From assembly GCA_964578625.1 (NCBI GenBank), contig CAZODQ010000003.1, positions 36,016 through 100,015 on the forward strand: a stretch of 64,000 nt of DNA, written 5' to 3'. Positions 8,873 through 18,675 of the stretch are shown one piece after another (position 1 is the first letter of the stretch; every line of letters begins with the position of its first letter). Source of the DNA: CAZBSE01 sp964578625 (GTDB lineage Bacteria > Actinomycetota > Humimicrobiia > Humimicrobiales > Humimicrobiaceae). The notes beneath the pieces are model-generated. The model searched no databases and was not told the DNA's origin. It was given only the letters and a program-made list of their open reading frames with translations. The translations under genes were made by a program, and so were the position numbers.

Positions 8873-10176
8873 TTCAATACCTCCTCTGGAGTAGCTATTC
8901 TGCCCGCTAAGGCAGATGCAGCAGCAACAGATGGACCACTTAGATATACTTCACTTTTAGGATGCCCCATCCTCCCTACAAAATTCCTATTAGTTGTAGA
9001 GACGGCTCTTTCACCTTCTGCCAGTACACCCATATGGCCCCCTAAACAAGGTCCGCAGGTCGGAGTACTCACTACACATCCGGATTTTATAAAAATTTCC
9101 AAATATCCCCTTTTCATTGCCTCTAGATAAATATTTTGAGTAGCAGGAATTATTATGGTCCTGATATTTTCATTTATTTTTCTGCCTTTTAAAATTTCTG
9201 CTGCAATCCCTAAATCTTCCATCCTCCCATTTGTGCAGGAGCCTATTACCACCTGGTCTATCACAACATCCGATAAATCACTGGCATTTTTAGTATTAGA
9301 CGGAAGATGAGGAGCTGCCACCTGCAGCTCTATATTAGAGCAATCTATATTATAAATACTATCGTATTCCGCATCAGGATCGCTTTTAAATATCCTATAA
9401 TCTCTATTTTTCCTTATTTTTAAATATTCTTCAGTAACTTCATCGACCTCAAATATCCCGAATTTACCGCCTGCCTCAATAGCCATATTGGACATGGTAA
9501 ATCTGGAATCTATGGACAGTTCCTTTATAACCGGACCGGTAAATTCCATAGAACTATAAGTCGCTCCGTCGACTCCGATCAAACCTATGGTATAAAGAAT
9601 TAAATCTTTGCCGGTTATCCATTTTTTAAGACTGCCTTGATAAATAAATTTTAAAGTTTTTGGTATCATAAACCACAATTTTCCAGTAGCCATAGCCACT
9701 GTTATATCCGTACTCCCTACACCGGTCGAAGCTGCTCCCAGAGCTCCGTAAGTGCAGGTGTGCGAATCTGCACCGACAATCAAGTCACCCGGCAGCACTA
9801 GGCCCATTTCGGGAAGCAGTGCATGTTCTATGCCCATTTTCCCAATCTCAAAATAATTCTTAATATTAAACTCCCTTGCAAATTCTCTCATTATCTTACA
9901 CTGCTGAGCCGATTTTATATCTTTATTTGGGGCAAAATGATCGGGTACAATAATTACTTTTTCCTTATCAAAAACGCTGCTCACACCTAATTTTTTAAAC
10001 TCTTCAATCGCTATAGGTAAAGTAATATCATTGCCGAGTACTATATCTACACTGGCATTCACGATTTCACCTTCCGATACATAATCCCTGCCGCAATGTG
10101 AAGCAAGTATCTTCTGGGCTATAGTCTGTGGATTATTTTTTTTACTCAATTCCTCAACTGCCTTTCTAGCCGACAA
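8869..10176 (-). CDS. leuC: 3-isopropylmalate/citramalate dehydratase large subunit
   Basis: Aconitase-family subunit binding a [4Fe-4S] cluster. Cluster cysteines appear in VIGSCTNGR and in CGPCLGGH; the GADSHTCTYGALGA segment is also characteristic. The start is uncertain: the longest frame opens with TTG at 10176 (435 residues) and no in-frame ATG lies in front of the conserved QTIAQKIL segment. A second TTG nine codons on has GAGGA very close upstream. Relatives normally begin only a few residues before that segment, so a slightly shorter protein is possible. The gene lies 25 bp after leuA and overlaps leuD. Confidence 0.95.
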   Translation of the reverse strand: MSARKAVEELSKKNNPQTIAQKILASHCGRDYVSEGEIVNASVDIVLGNDITLPIAIEEFKKLGVSSVFDKEKVIIVPDHFAPNKDIKSAQQCKIMREFAREFNIKNYFEIGKMGIEHALLPEMGLVLPGDLIVGADSHTCTYGALGAASTGVGSTDITVAMATGKLWFMIPKTLKFIYQGSLKKWITGKDLILYTIGLIGVDGATYSSMEFTGPVIKELSIDSRFTMSNMAIEAGGKFGIFEVDEVTEEYLKIRKNRDYRIFKSDPDAEYDSIYNIDCSNIELQVAAPHLPSNTKNASDLSDVVIDQVVIGSCTNGRMEDLGIAAEILKGRKINENIRTIIIPATQNIYLEAMKRGYLEIFIKSGCVVSTPTCGPCLGGHMGVLAEGERAVSTTNRNFVGRMGHPKSEVYLSGPSVAAASALAGRIATPEEVLN

Positions 10177-10201
10177 AATTTCGATTTTATCATAAAATCA
10201 A

Positions 10202-11713
10202 TTATCCAGGACTTTCGACTATTCTGTTCATGGCATCAATATATGCCTTTATACTGGCCTCTACAATGTCTGTGCTTATACCACTCCCCATGACTTCCGT
10301 ACCATCGGCACTCACTACTATTTTGACTGACCCGAGCGCATCTTTTCCACCAGAAACTGCCTCTATGTTATATTCTAATAATTTAGCATTTATTTTTGTT
10401 ATTTTATCGATAGCTTTAAATGAGGCATCTACCGGTCCGTCTCCATTCGAACTGGTTTTATGAATTTTACCCTCTATTTCTATTTCTACCGAAGAAGTCG
10501 CCTTTATATCAGAACCGCTCTGAACACTATAATACTTCAATAAGAAATATTCCTTAACTTCCCTTAATTCATTTTCTACTATTGCCTTGATGTCATGGTC
10601 ATTTATAGCACCCTTTTTTTCTGCGAGATTTTTAAATCTTTCAAAAGCTTTTTCCATATCCTCTTTTTTAAGTTTGATGCCAAGTTCATTCAGCCTCTCT
10701 ATAAATGCATGGTGGCCTGAATGCTTTCCCAGCACAAGTTTTGATGATTTCAGGCCAATATATTCAGGCCTTATTATTTCATAAGTGGACCTGTCTTTTA
10801 ACATCCCATCCTGATGTATTCCAGCTTCATGGCTGAACGCATTCTTACCTACTATGGCTTTATTTGGCGCAACTACATACCCGGTCAGTGATTTTACAAT
10901 ACTGCTGGTCCTCGTTATCTCACCTGCATTGATATCGGTGTATACTCCCAGATCTTTCTTTCTGGTATCAATGATCATAGCTATTTCTTCCAGTGATGCA
11001 TTTCCAGCCCTCTCACCTATCCCATTTACTGCACACTCGACCTGTCTTGCTCCGTGTTCTATAGCTGCAAGTGAATTTGCAACAGCGAGTCCTAAATCAT
11101 TATGGCAGTGGATACTGACGATTACATCCTCTATGCCCTCTGTATTTTCAAAAATATAATCTATCATATCTCCAAATTCATTAGGAATGGTATATCCTAC
11201 CGTATCAGGAACATTTATAACCTTAGCACCGCTCTTGATCGCGACTTCAAACAATCTGCACAGAAAGTCCCTGTCACTTCTGGTCGCATCCATAGCTGAG
11301 AATTCAACCATATCCGTATATTTAAGACTTCTTCTTACAGCCTTCTCTGTAAGCTCTATTACTTCTTCTCTGCTCATCCTTAACTGATACTGCAGGTGAA
11401 TATCTGACGAGGATATAAAAGTGTGTATAACCGGTTGTTTTGCCCCCCTAAGTGCTTCGCCTGCAGCATCTATATCTTTAAAATTTGCTCTAGCCAGAGC
11501 TGCAATTTTTCTATCCTTTATCTTTTCCGATATTTCTTTTACCGATATAAAATCGCTCTTTGATGATATAGGGAAACCTGCTTCTATAATATCCACATTC
11601 AACTTGGAAAGCTGCTGGGCTATTTCCAGTTTTTCTTTATTATTCAAATGAATACCCGGAGCTTGTTCTCCATCCCTTAGAGTTGTGTCAAATATATAAA
11701 TTTTATTTTTCAT
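10202..11713 (-). CDS. leuA: 2-isopropylmalate synthase
   Basis: First committed enzyme of leucine synthesis (2-oxoisovalerate plus acetyl-CoA). The ATG at 11713 gives 503 residues starting MKNKIYIFDTTLRDGEQ, the usual family start. A TTG three codons upstream has AAGGG four bases before it and could be used instead. The catalytic TIM barrel holds DTTLRDGEQAPG and the metal ligands of HCHNDLGLAVANS. The C-terminal allosteric domain, with SNGDGPVDASFKAI and GSGISTDIVEAS, is complete, so leucine feedback inhibition is likely. It is distinguished from CimA by GEQAPG and by coexistence with the cimA gene downstream. Confidence 0.95.
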   Translation of the reverse strand: MKNKIYIFDTTLRDGEQAPGIHLNNKEKLEIAQQLSKLNVDIIEAGFPISSKSDFISVKEISEKIKDRKIAALARANFKDIDAAGEALRGAKQPVIHTFISSSDIHLQYQLRMSREEVIELTEKAVRRSLKYTDMVEFSAMDATRSDRDFLCRLFEVAIKSGAKVINVPDTVGYTIPNEFGDMIDYIFENTEGIEDVIVSIHCHNDLGLAVANSLAAIEHGARQVECAVNGIGERAGNASLEEIAMIIDTRKKDLGVYTDINAGEITRTSSIVKSLTGYVVAPNKAIVGKNAFSHEAGIHQDGMLKDRSTYEIIRPEYIGLKSSKLVLGKHSGHHAFIERLNELGIKLKKEDMEKAFERFKNLAEKKGAINDHDIKAIVENELREVKEYFLLKYYSVQSGSDIKATSSVEIEIEGKIHKTSSNGDGPVDASFKAIDKITKINAKLLEYNIEAVSGGKDALGSVKIVVSADGTEVMGSGISTDIVEASIKAYIDAMNRIVESPG

Positions 11714-11763
11714 ATAGATCAACTTACCCTTATAATAGTAAATCTGCCTTCAGGATCCTCTAT

Positions 11764-13353
11764 TTAATAAAGGACGACTATCTTTATATTTTTAAAACCT
11801 GAAAGTTCCTTAAATTTCTCAATCATCTCAGGTGTTACTTCATTATCCAGATTAAGTCCCATCACTGCATCGCCGCTCATTTTTTTCCTTCCTACATGCA
11901 TGGAAGCGATATTAACATTTAATTTGCCAAAAGCAGTCCCTATTCTACCAATCTGTCCCGGAATATCTTTATATCTTAAAAAAGCCATATATTTCGATGG
12001 GACCATATCTATCTCGAACTTATCAATAGCAATAAATCTGGGTGTGTTCTTTTTACCGGTAATAGTCCCCGAGATGGAAAGTTCGCTGCTTTTACCTTTG
12101 CCCTCCAAGTTAATTAAATTTACAAAATCTTTTGACTCACTGCTCTTCAGCACCCTTACTTTAAGATCCTTTTCCCTGGCTACTAGATCAACATTTACCA
12201 GATTAACATTTTCTTCCGAATATCTTTCCAGTATATTTACCAGTATCATAGAAGTTAAAACTCTTACATCATACTCAGAAATTTTCCCATAATAGCCTAT
12301 TTTTAGGCTGTCCAAGTTGCCTTCAAATAAATTAACAAACAGGCTTCCGAGATTTTCACACAGCTCAAAGAATGGTTTTAAAACCTCTACTAATTCCAGT
12401 CTTATAGCCGGTGCATTAACCGGAAAAGTAGCTGTTTTACCGTTAAGTACATCAATAATCTGATCAGCTATTATAGTACCTGCTCTGTTTTGTGCTTCTG
12501 CAGTCGATGCTCCTAAATGAGGGGTGCATACTACTTCTTCCAGTTTAAATACAGGAGAATCAGTACATGGTTCCTGCTCATAAACATCCAATGCTGCCCC
12601 ACCTAATTGACCATCTTTGATAGCTTCAGCAAGGTCTTTCTCTAAAATTATTCCGCCCCTGGCAACATTCAATATTATGGTTCCTTTTTTCATCTTATAG
12701 AACTCAGTTTTATCAAACATTCCCAGTGTGTCCTTATTTTTAGGCAAATGGATGGAAATGAAATCCGCCTCTTTGTAAATATCCTCCAGTTTATCAGCTT
12801 TTTTTATTTCCAGTTGCTTAAATCTATCCTCGGATACAAATGGATCATAAGCAATCACCTTCATACCCAGTCCAATGACTTTCTTTGCAACAAGGCCTCC
12901 TATCTGTCCAAAACCTACTATCCCAAGCGTTTTCCCTTCCAGTTCTATACCTTTAAATTTTGACTTTTCCCATTTACCGCCTTTAAGAGAAGAATCTGCT
13001 TTAGGAATTTTCCTTGCCAGAGAGAACATAAGTGCTATGGTGTGCTCTGCAACAGTAACCGCATTACTTGCAGGCGCATTTACCACTATAATACCCCTCT
13101 TAGTAGCAGCTGGAACATCTACATTATCAACCCCTATACCTGCCCTGCCAATAATCTCTAATTTATCCGAAGCCTCGATAATATCGGATGTAAGTTTAGT
13201 TGCGCTTCTTATAATAACAGCACTCGCACCTTTAATCTCCTCTTTAAGCTTTTCGGGAGTTAATCCTCTTTTCTCTTTAACAATAAACTGCTTTTCAAGC
13301 TTTTTTTTAGCCTCATCTGAAATGCCGTCAGTAATTAATATTATTTTATTCAT
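11764..13353 (-). CDS. serA: D-3-phosphoglycerate dehydrogenase
   Basis: Oxidises 3-phosphoglycerate to 3-phosphohydroxypyruvate, the first step of serine synthesis. The 529-residue length is that of the long SerA type. In order it has a substrate domain, a Rossmann domain with GIVGFGQIGG, catalytic Arg in NVARGG, Glu in DVYEQEP and His in PHLGAST. An intervening ASB-like domain follows, then a C-terminal ACT domain (IPGQIGRIGTAFGKLNVNIASM) that usually binds serine. The class-V aminotransferase gene just upstream supplies the next step. Sits in the middle of the branched-chain operon, tying serine and branched-chain synthesis to one transcript. Confidence 0.96.
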   Translation of the reverse strand: MNKIILITDGISDEAKKKLEKQFIVKEKRGLTPEKLKEEIKGASAVIIRSATKLTSDIIEASDKLEIIGRAGIGVDNVDVPAATKRGIIVVNAPASNAVTVAEHTIALMFSLARKIPKADSSLKGGKWEKSKFKGIELEGKTLGIVGFGQIGGLVAKKVIGLGMKVIAYDPFVSEDRFKQLEIKKADKLEDIYKEADFISIHLPKNKDTLGMFDKTEFYKMKKGTIILNVARGGIILEKDLAEAIKDGQLGGAALDVYEQEPCTDSPVFKLEEVVCTPHLGASTAEAQNRAGTIIADQIIDVLNGKTATFPVNAPAIRLELVEVLKPFFELCENLGSLFVNLFEGNLDSLKIGYYGKISEYDVRVLTSMILVNILERYSEENVNLVNVDLVAREKDLKVRVLKSSESKDFVNLINLEGKGKSSELSISGTITGKKNTPRFIAIDKFEIDMVPSKYMAFLRYKDIPGQIGRIGTAFGKLNVNIASMHVGRKKMSGDAVMGLNLDNEVTPEMIEKFKELSGFKNIKIVVLY

Positions 13354-13365
13354 TTTTTTCCTTTA

Positions 13366-14532
13366 TCAGTCATTCAAATAATTATTTTCAATAAACACTT
13401 TTTCTGCTTCAGCAATACCGGTTCCGATCTCAAATTTATATCCAAGTTCTTTTAAAACTATCTCCAATGCCGATATTGCTATAATAATATCGAATATTCC
13501 AAAATATCCCAGATGACCGATTCTTATAATCTTTCCTGCAAGTTTCCCCTGACCGCCTGCAATAGTCACTCCATACTTAACTCTCATTAACCTGGTGAGT
13601 TCTTTTGCATCAATGCCCTCAGGGACTTTTACGGAAGTCACTGAATATCCCCTTTTATTTTCATCCTCTACCAGAAGCTTTAAACCCAGCTTTTCGATTG
13701 CTTTCTGCACTGCCAGTGAAAGTATCCTGTGCCTTTCAAATACCTTTTCCAGACCTTCTTCAAGCAGCATATCAAGAGCTTTATTCATAGCTACAATTAT
13801 AGATATTCCGGGAGTCCATGGTGTCTGCGGTGGATCTTTCATGGAATAATTTTTAGCTGTTGTAAGATCAAAATAAAATCTCGGTAAGTCTGATTTCTGA
13901 ACAAGCTTCCATGCTTTATCACTTACACTTATAAATGCTACTCCCGTAGGAGCACTTAGAGCTTTCTGCGATCCCCCGGCCACAATATCAAGATTCCATT
14001 CGTCTGTCCTCAAATCAGATGCTCCCAGACCGCTTATAGCATCTACTATAAGTATTGCAGGATATTTCTTTACTATATTTCCTATGGCTTTAATATCATT
14101 TAAAGCACCTGTCGAAGTTTCACTGAACTGGACCATTACTCCTTTTATATCAGAATTATCATTCAAAACTTTATCAATCTCTGCAGGATTAACCGTATCC
14201 CCCCACTCATAATCAAGAGATATGACCTCTAGATTGAATCTGCTGCTTATCTTTTTAAACCTTTCACCAAAATTACCTGCACTTGCAACCAGCACCTTGT
14301 CTCCCCTGGAAAAAGAGTTGGTCACTGCAGCTTCCATTGCACCTGTTCCGGAAGAGGTCAATATAAAAATATCATTTTTGGTTTTAAAAAGTTTTTTCAA
14401 TTTTTCTGTAACACCCGTAAAGATTTTAGAAAACTCCGGAGATCTATGGTGCATAAGTGGCCTTGCATGCTCCAGCAGAACTTCCTCTGATATAGGTGTT
14501 GGTCCAGGAGTCATTATATACCTCTTTATCAT
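13366..14532 (-). CDS. Class-V aminotransferase, probable phosphoserine/serine-pyruvate type
   Basis: PLP-dependent enzyme of the alanine-glyoxylate/serine-pyruvate aminotransferase group, 388 residues. It starts with MTPGPTPIS after a short leader. The cofactor lysine is in GGSQKALSAPTG and the PLP-binding Asp in DAISGLGASD. Its gene is 12 bp upstream of serA, and no classical serC is seen. A similar aminotransferase-serA pairing is known in Thermotoga. I therefore infer that it transaminates phosphohydroxypyruvate in serine synthesis, although serine-glyoxylate exchange cannot be excluded. The fold is certain, the substrate is not. Confidence 0.85.
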   Translation of the reverse strand: MIKRYIMTPGPTPISEEVLLEHARPLMHHRSPEFSKIFTGVTEKLKKLFKTKNDIFILTSSGTGAMEAAVTNSFSRGDKVLVASAGNFGERFKKISSRFNLEVISLDYEWGDTVNPAEIDKVLNDNSDIKGVMVQFSETSTGALNDIKAIGNIVKKYPAILIVDAISGLGASDLRTDEWNLDIVAGGSQKALSAPTGVAFISVSDKAWKLVQKSDLPRFYFDLTTAKNYSMKDPPQTPWTPGISIIVAMNKALDMLLEEGLEKVFERHRILSLAVQKAIEKLGLKLLVEDENKRGYSVTSVKVPEGIDAKELTRLMRVKYGVTIAGGQGKLAGKIIRIGHLGYFGIFDIIIAISALEIVLKELGYKFEIGTGIAEAEKVFIENNYLND

Positions 14533-14571
14533 CTTAAATTCCTTTCAACTAATAAATGATATTTTTTAATA

Positions 14572-15054
14572 TTAGTATTTACTGCCTCTGGTACATGCTA
14601 TCTTTCCTGTTCTGACCAGTTCAAGTATCCCAAATGGCCTGAGCAGATCTTCCAGTGCTTTGACTTTATTGCTGTCTCCGGTAATTTCTATCATTAGAGT
14701 TTTTTTAGCTACATCTACAATATTTGCCCTGAAAACACTTACTATTTCCAGAATCTCAGGCCTGGTTTTGGAATCAGCATTTACTTTTATCAGTACCAGT
14801 TCCCTTTCCACAATATTTGAAGTGTCCAGTTCCTGAATTTTTATTACATTTATTAATTTGTAAAGCTGCTTTATTATCTGTTCAACACTGTGCTCCTCCG
14901 CATTTACCGATAGAGTTATCCTTGAAATCTTTTCATCATCTGTCGGTCCAACCGCCAGGCTTTCAATATTAAAACCTCTTCTGCTGAACAGACCTGATAT
15001 CTTTGCAAGTACTCCTGCCTTGTTTTCAACTAAAACTGAAATGATATGATTCAT
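14572..15054 (-). CDS. ilvN: Acetolactate synthase small (regulatory) subunit
   Basis: Regulatory partner of IlvB. The 160 residues carry an N-terminal ACT domain with SVLVENKAGVLAKISGLFSRRGFNIESL, where valine is normally bound, and a second C-terminal ACT-like domain with ELVLIKVNADSKTRPEI. The length is the usual 155-175 residues of the long form. It begins 18 bp after ilvB and completes the feedback-sensitive enzyme. Confidence 0.95.
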   Translation of the reverse strand: MNHIISVLVENKAGVLAKISGLFSRRGFNIESLAVGPTDDEKISRITLSVNAEEHSVEQIIKQLYKLINVIKIQELDTSNIVERELVLIKVNADSKTRPEILEIVSVFRANIVDVAKKTLMIEITGDSNKVKALEDLLRPFGILELVRTGKIACTRGSKY

Positions 15055-15072
15055 AATATCACCTTTTATCCT

Positions 15073-16782
15073 TTAGACACCTTCTAACACTTCACTCTCT
15101 AACATCTCACTTATGGGAGAACCCGGCGCCACCATAGGATAGACGTTCTCCTCCCTATCTATCCAGAAATCTACCAATACCAGATTGTTTGTCTTCAGGG
15201 CCTTTTTAATGGTGCTTTCAACTTCTTCTTTCTTCTTGACCCTAAAACCAATCCCTCCATATGCTTCCACCAGTTTTACAAAATCAACACAGTTATGAAT
15301 ACAGGTATGAGAATATCTCCCCTTAAAGAAAATCTGCTGCCACTGTCTTACCATACCAAGATAGCCGTTATTAAGCAGCATAATTTTTACATTTATTTTA
15401 TTGGTAGCTGCGGTAGAAAGTTCCTGTGACACCATCTGAATACTGCCGTCACCAGCTATATCTATTACTGTTTTTTCCGGTCTTCCCACTTTTGCGCCAA
15501 TCGATGCCGGAAGGCCAAACCCCATAGTACCCAATCCTCCTGAGGAAACCAGTGTTCTCGGTTTTGTAAATTTGTAATATTGAGCAGCCCACATCTGGTT
15601 CTGACCAACTTCAGTACAGATTATAGCATCTCCTTTTGTCAGCTCATATATTTTTTCTACAACATAAGCAGGTTTGATTTTGTTGGATTTCTTGTCATAT
15701 TTTAACGGATAATCATCCTTTAATTTTTTTATCCTTGAAAGCCACTTTTTACGATCAGGTGTCCCTTTCTTATTGATATATTCTATGTATTCATTTTCCA
15801 AATCGGAAAGAACATGTTTTGCATCTCCTACAATCGGAATCAACACTCCGACATTTTTCCCGATTTCCGCAGGATCGATATCTATATGAATTACTTCAGC
15901 ACCTGATGCAAACTCTGACAGCTTCCCTGTAACTCTATCATCAAATCTTACACCCACTGCAATTATAAGGTCGGTTTCCGTAAAGGCCAGGTTTGCATAC
16001 TTTGTCCCATGCATACCTGCCATACTCAGGGACAGTTCATCGGTTTCAGGAAATGAGCCCATGCCTAAAAGTGAAGTAATAACCGGAATCCTGGCAATTT
16101 TAACAAACTTTCTTAAAATATCACTTGCTCCCGATGATATTACTCCTCCACCGGCAAAAATTACCGGCTTTTTGCTCTCAGCTATTTTTTTGGCTGCCTG
16201 TTTGACCTGTTTGATATTGCCTTTGACAGTAGGCTTATAGCCGGGTAGACTTATATCAACTTTGAAGTTCTCATCTATCAGATCAGTTGATATATCAACC
16301 GGAATATCAATCAATACCGGCCCTGGTCTTCCAGTAGAGGCGATCCTGAAAGCTTCCTTTATTACTTTTGGTAAGTCTCTGATATCTTTTACAAGGTAAT
16401 TATGTTTTGTTATAGGTGCAGCTATCCCTGTTATATCAGCTTCCTGGAAAGCATCAGTGCCTATCTGAGACGTACTTACCTGTCCTGTTATAGCAACTAT
16501 TGGTATAGAATCCATATGAGCATTAGCAATACCGGTAATCAGATTGGTTGCTCCCGGTCCTGATGTTGCAATGCAAACCCCTGTTTTTCCAGTCACTCTG
16601 GCATAACCATCTGCAGCATGTACTGCTCCCTGTTCGTGCCTTACCAAAATGTGCCTTATATCACTGTCAAACAGTGCATCATACAGGGGTATTACCTTAC
16701 CTCCAGGGTATCCGAATATTACTTCTACTCCCTCTGCCTTTAAACATTTTACTATCATTTGTGCTCCGGTAATTTTAGCCAT
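15073..16782 (-). CDS. ilvB: Acetolactate synthase large (catalytic) subunit
   Basis: Thiamine-diphosphate enzyme that makes acetolactate or acetohydroxybutyrate. I chose the ATG at 16782 (569 residues, starting MAKITGAQMIVKCL) because GGGAGTG lies 9 bases upstream; a longer frame adds 16 residues with no ribosome site. Seen in the sequence: EQGAVHAADGYAR with the catalytic Glu, FQEADITGI, and the ThDP-binding GDGS with its downstream NNGYLGMVRQWQ. Subunit pairing with the ilvN product is expected. The next pathway enzyme, ilvC, is absent from this operon. Confidence 0.96.
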   Translation of the reverse strand: MAKITGAQMIVKCLKAEGVEVIFGYPGGKVIPLYDALFDSDIRHILVRHEQGAVHAADGYARVTGKTGVCIATSGPGATNLITGIANAHMDSIPIVAITGQVSTSQIGTDAFQEADITGIAAPITKHNYLVKDIRDLPKVIKEAFRIASTGRPGPVLIDIPVDISTDLIDENFKVDISLPGYKPTVKGNIKQVKQAAKKIAESKKPVIFAGGGVISSGASDILRKFVKIARIPVITSLLGMGSFPETDELSLSMAGMHGTKYANLAFTETDLIIAVGVRFDDRVTGKLSEFASGAEVIHIDIDPAEIGKNVGVLIPIVGDAKHVLSDLENEYIEYINKKGTPDRKKWLSRIKKLKDDYPLKYDKKSNKIKPAYVVEKIYELTKGDAIICTEVGQNQMWAAQYYKFTKPRTLVSSGGLGTMGFGLPASIGAKVGRPEKTVIDIAGDGSIQMVSQELSTAATNKINVKIMLLNNGYLGMVRQWQQIFFKGRYSHTCIHNCVDFVKLVEAYGGIGFRVKKKEEVESTIKKALKTNNLVLVDFWIDREENVYPMVAPGSPISEMLESEVLEGV

Positions 16783-16890
16783 AATAATTTCACTCCCTAT
16801 ACTTGTAACAACTTTATAACAATTTAACAACTTGATAATTATATCATTTTTTTATCTTTTTTTTAAAATCAAGCAGCTGATTTTATATAA

Positions 16891-18549
16891 TTATTCTAAC
16901 ACAGCTCCCCTTGCCGCTGAAGTTACCAATCTGGAATATCTTGCAAGATAACCTTCCTTTATTTTTATATCCGGAGGACTCCAGTTTTTTATTCTCTCTT
17001 CTATCTCTCTATCTTCCAGAAGCAGGTTGATTTTATTCTCCGGTATATTTATTTCTATAATATCACCTTCTTCAATAATACAAATGGGGCCTCCGGCCTG
17101 AGCTTCCGGTGATATATGCCCTATGGATGCCCCTCTAGTAGCTCCAGAAAACCTGCCGTCTGTAATAAGGGCAACTTCCTTATCCAGCCCGATTCCTGCT
17201 ATAGCCGATGTAGGAGCAAGCATTTCTCTCATCCCCGGTCCCCCTTTAGGACCTTCGTATCTTATTACTATTACTTCGCCGGAATTTATTTTTCCATTCA
17301 TTATGGCTTCCAGGGATTCCTCCTCACTATTAAATACTCTTGCTTTACCTTTATGATAATACATCGAAGGGTCTACAGCTGATTTTTTAACCACACATCC
17401 CTCCGGTGCAATATTTCCCCATAAAATAGCAATGCCTCCGTCCTTAATGTATGGTTCTGAAACTTCTTTTATTACTTCTTTATCTAAAATTTTAAACTCT
17501 GATATATTCTCACTTACTTTTTTCCCGCTGACAGTTTTTACCTCACCGTTTATCAATCCATTCTTTAGGAGCTCATTCATCACTGCTCCAACACCACCTG
17601 CTCTGTATAGATCTTCAAGATGATGTTTACCTGCCGGGCTTAATCTACATAAATTTGGTGTCTTCCTGCTTATTTCATTTACCATTTCCAGTGTAAATTT
17701 TAGTTTAGCCTCACTGGCAATCGCAGGCAGATGAAGAATCGTGTTAGTCGAGCAACCCAGTGCCATATCAACGGCAAGTGCATTTTTAACTGCATCTATG
17801 GTTATTATATCCCTGGGTTTAATGTTCTCACTGACAAGATCCATTATTTTTACCCCTGCTGTCTTTGCCAGTCTTAATCTTTTTGAATAGAAAGCAGGAA
17901 TAGTTCCGTTACCTGTAAGAGCTATTCCTATAGCTTCCGAAAGACAGTTCATTGAATTTGCAGTAAACATCCCCGCACAGCTCCCGCATGTGGGGCAGGC
18001 TTCTTCTTCTATTTCTTTTAAATCCTTATCACTGTATTCACCCTTTCTGTATTTACCGATAGCTTCATAACAAGTACCGTAATCGATATCCTGTCCTCCA
18101 AATTTTCCTGCCAGCATCGGCCCGCCGCTTATTACAATCGAAGGAATATTTAATCTTAATGCCGCCATAATCATTCCGGGTACTATCTTGTCACAGTTCG
18201 GGACCAGAACCAGCCCGTCAAAAGCATGAGCCCAAGATACTGCCTCAATACTGTCAGCTATTATCTCTCTTGTGGCAAGAGAATATTTCATTCCTATATG
18301 ATTCATAGCTACACCGTCACATACGCCTATCGTAGAAAATTCCTGAGGTGTACCTCCTGCCGTTCTTATTCCTGCTTTAACTGCTTCGGTTATACTGTCA
18401 AGATGCATATGACCAGGTATTAATTCATTCGCAGAATTCGCAACTCCAATTATAGGCCTATTTATTTCCTCATCGGTATATCCCAGAGATTTAAAAATCG
18501 AACGGTGAGGCAGTCTTTCAACCCCTTTTTTCATATTATCGCTTCTCAA
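16891..18549 (-). CDS. ilvD: Dihydroxy-acid dehydratase
   Basis: Fe-S dehydratase forming the 2-oxo acids of valine and isoleucine synthesis. The 552 residues include cluster cysteines in PNCDKIVPG and CPTCGSCAGMFTANS, and the C-terminal GRFSGATRGASIGHISPEA motif. The start is a TTG at 18549: it gives MRSDNMKKGVERLPHRS, the conserved family beginning, and GGAAGG stands four bases ahead. The first ATG, five codons later, would cut into this conserved start. First gene of the nine-gene operon. Confidence 0.96.
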   Translation of the reverse strand: MRSDNMKKGVERLPHRSIFKSLGYTDEEINRPIIGVANSANELIPGHMHLDSITEAVKAGIRTAGGTPQEFSTIGVCDGVAMNHIGMKYSLATREIIADSIEAVSWAHAFDGLVLVPNCDKIVPGMIMAALRLNIPSIVISGGPMLAGKFGGQDIDYGTCYEAIGKYRKGEYSDKDLKEIEEEACPTCGSCAGMFTANSMNCLSEAIGIALTGNGTIPAFYSKRLRLAKTAGVKIMDLVSENIKPRDIITIDAVKNALAVDMALGCSTNTILHLPAIASEAKLKFTLEMVNEISRKTPNLCRLSPAGKHHLEDLYRAGGVGAVMNELLKNGLINGEVKTVSGKKVSENISEFKILDKEVIKEVSEPYIKDGGIAILWGNIAPEGCVVKKSAVDPSMYYHKGKARVFNSEEESLEAIMNGKINSGEVIVIRYEGPKGGPGMREMLAPTSAIAGIGLDKEVALITDGRFSGATRGASIGHISPEAQAGGPICIIEEGDIIEINIPENKINLLLEDREIEERIKNWSPPDIKIKEGYLARYSRLVTSAARGAVLE

Positions 18550-18591
18550 TTTTCCTTCCTTTCCTAAAAAATTTATTTTTAAAATATTTTA

Positions 18592-18620
18592 ATTATAGAA
18601 TACACCTATCACTTGAAATA
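18592..18620 (-). promoter_or_regulatory. Possible promoter of the ilvD-cimA operon
   Basis: A perfect TATAAT hexamer lies at 18597-18592 on the minus strand, about 43 bp before the ilvD TTG. The -35 region at normal spacing is poor, so this is a weak prediction. No T-box or leucine-rich attenuator peptide was seen in the leader. Confidence 0.35.
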
Positions 18621-18675
18621 CTAATAAAAGAATTACAGGACTATAAACTTAGATAAGGTAATAATAATCCTGGAA

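Noticed and set aside
10230..13381. Many open frames on the plus strand opposite the leu/ser genes, and similar ones opposite the division cluster
   Set aside because: They lie wholly antisense to well-conserved genes, show no family motifs and have the biased composition of reverse-strand shadows.
18550..18675. Possible T-box or peptide attenuator before ilvD
   Set aside because: No T-box conserved sequence, no run of branched-chain codons in a leader peptide and no terminator hairpin.
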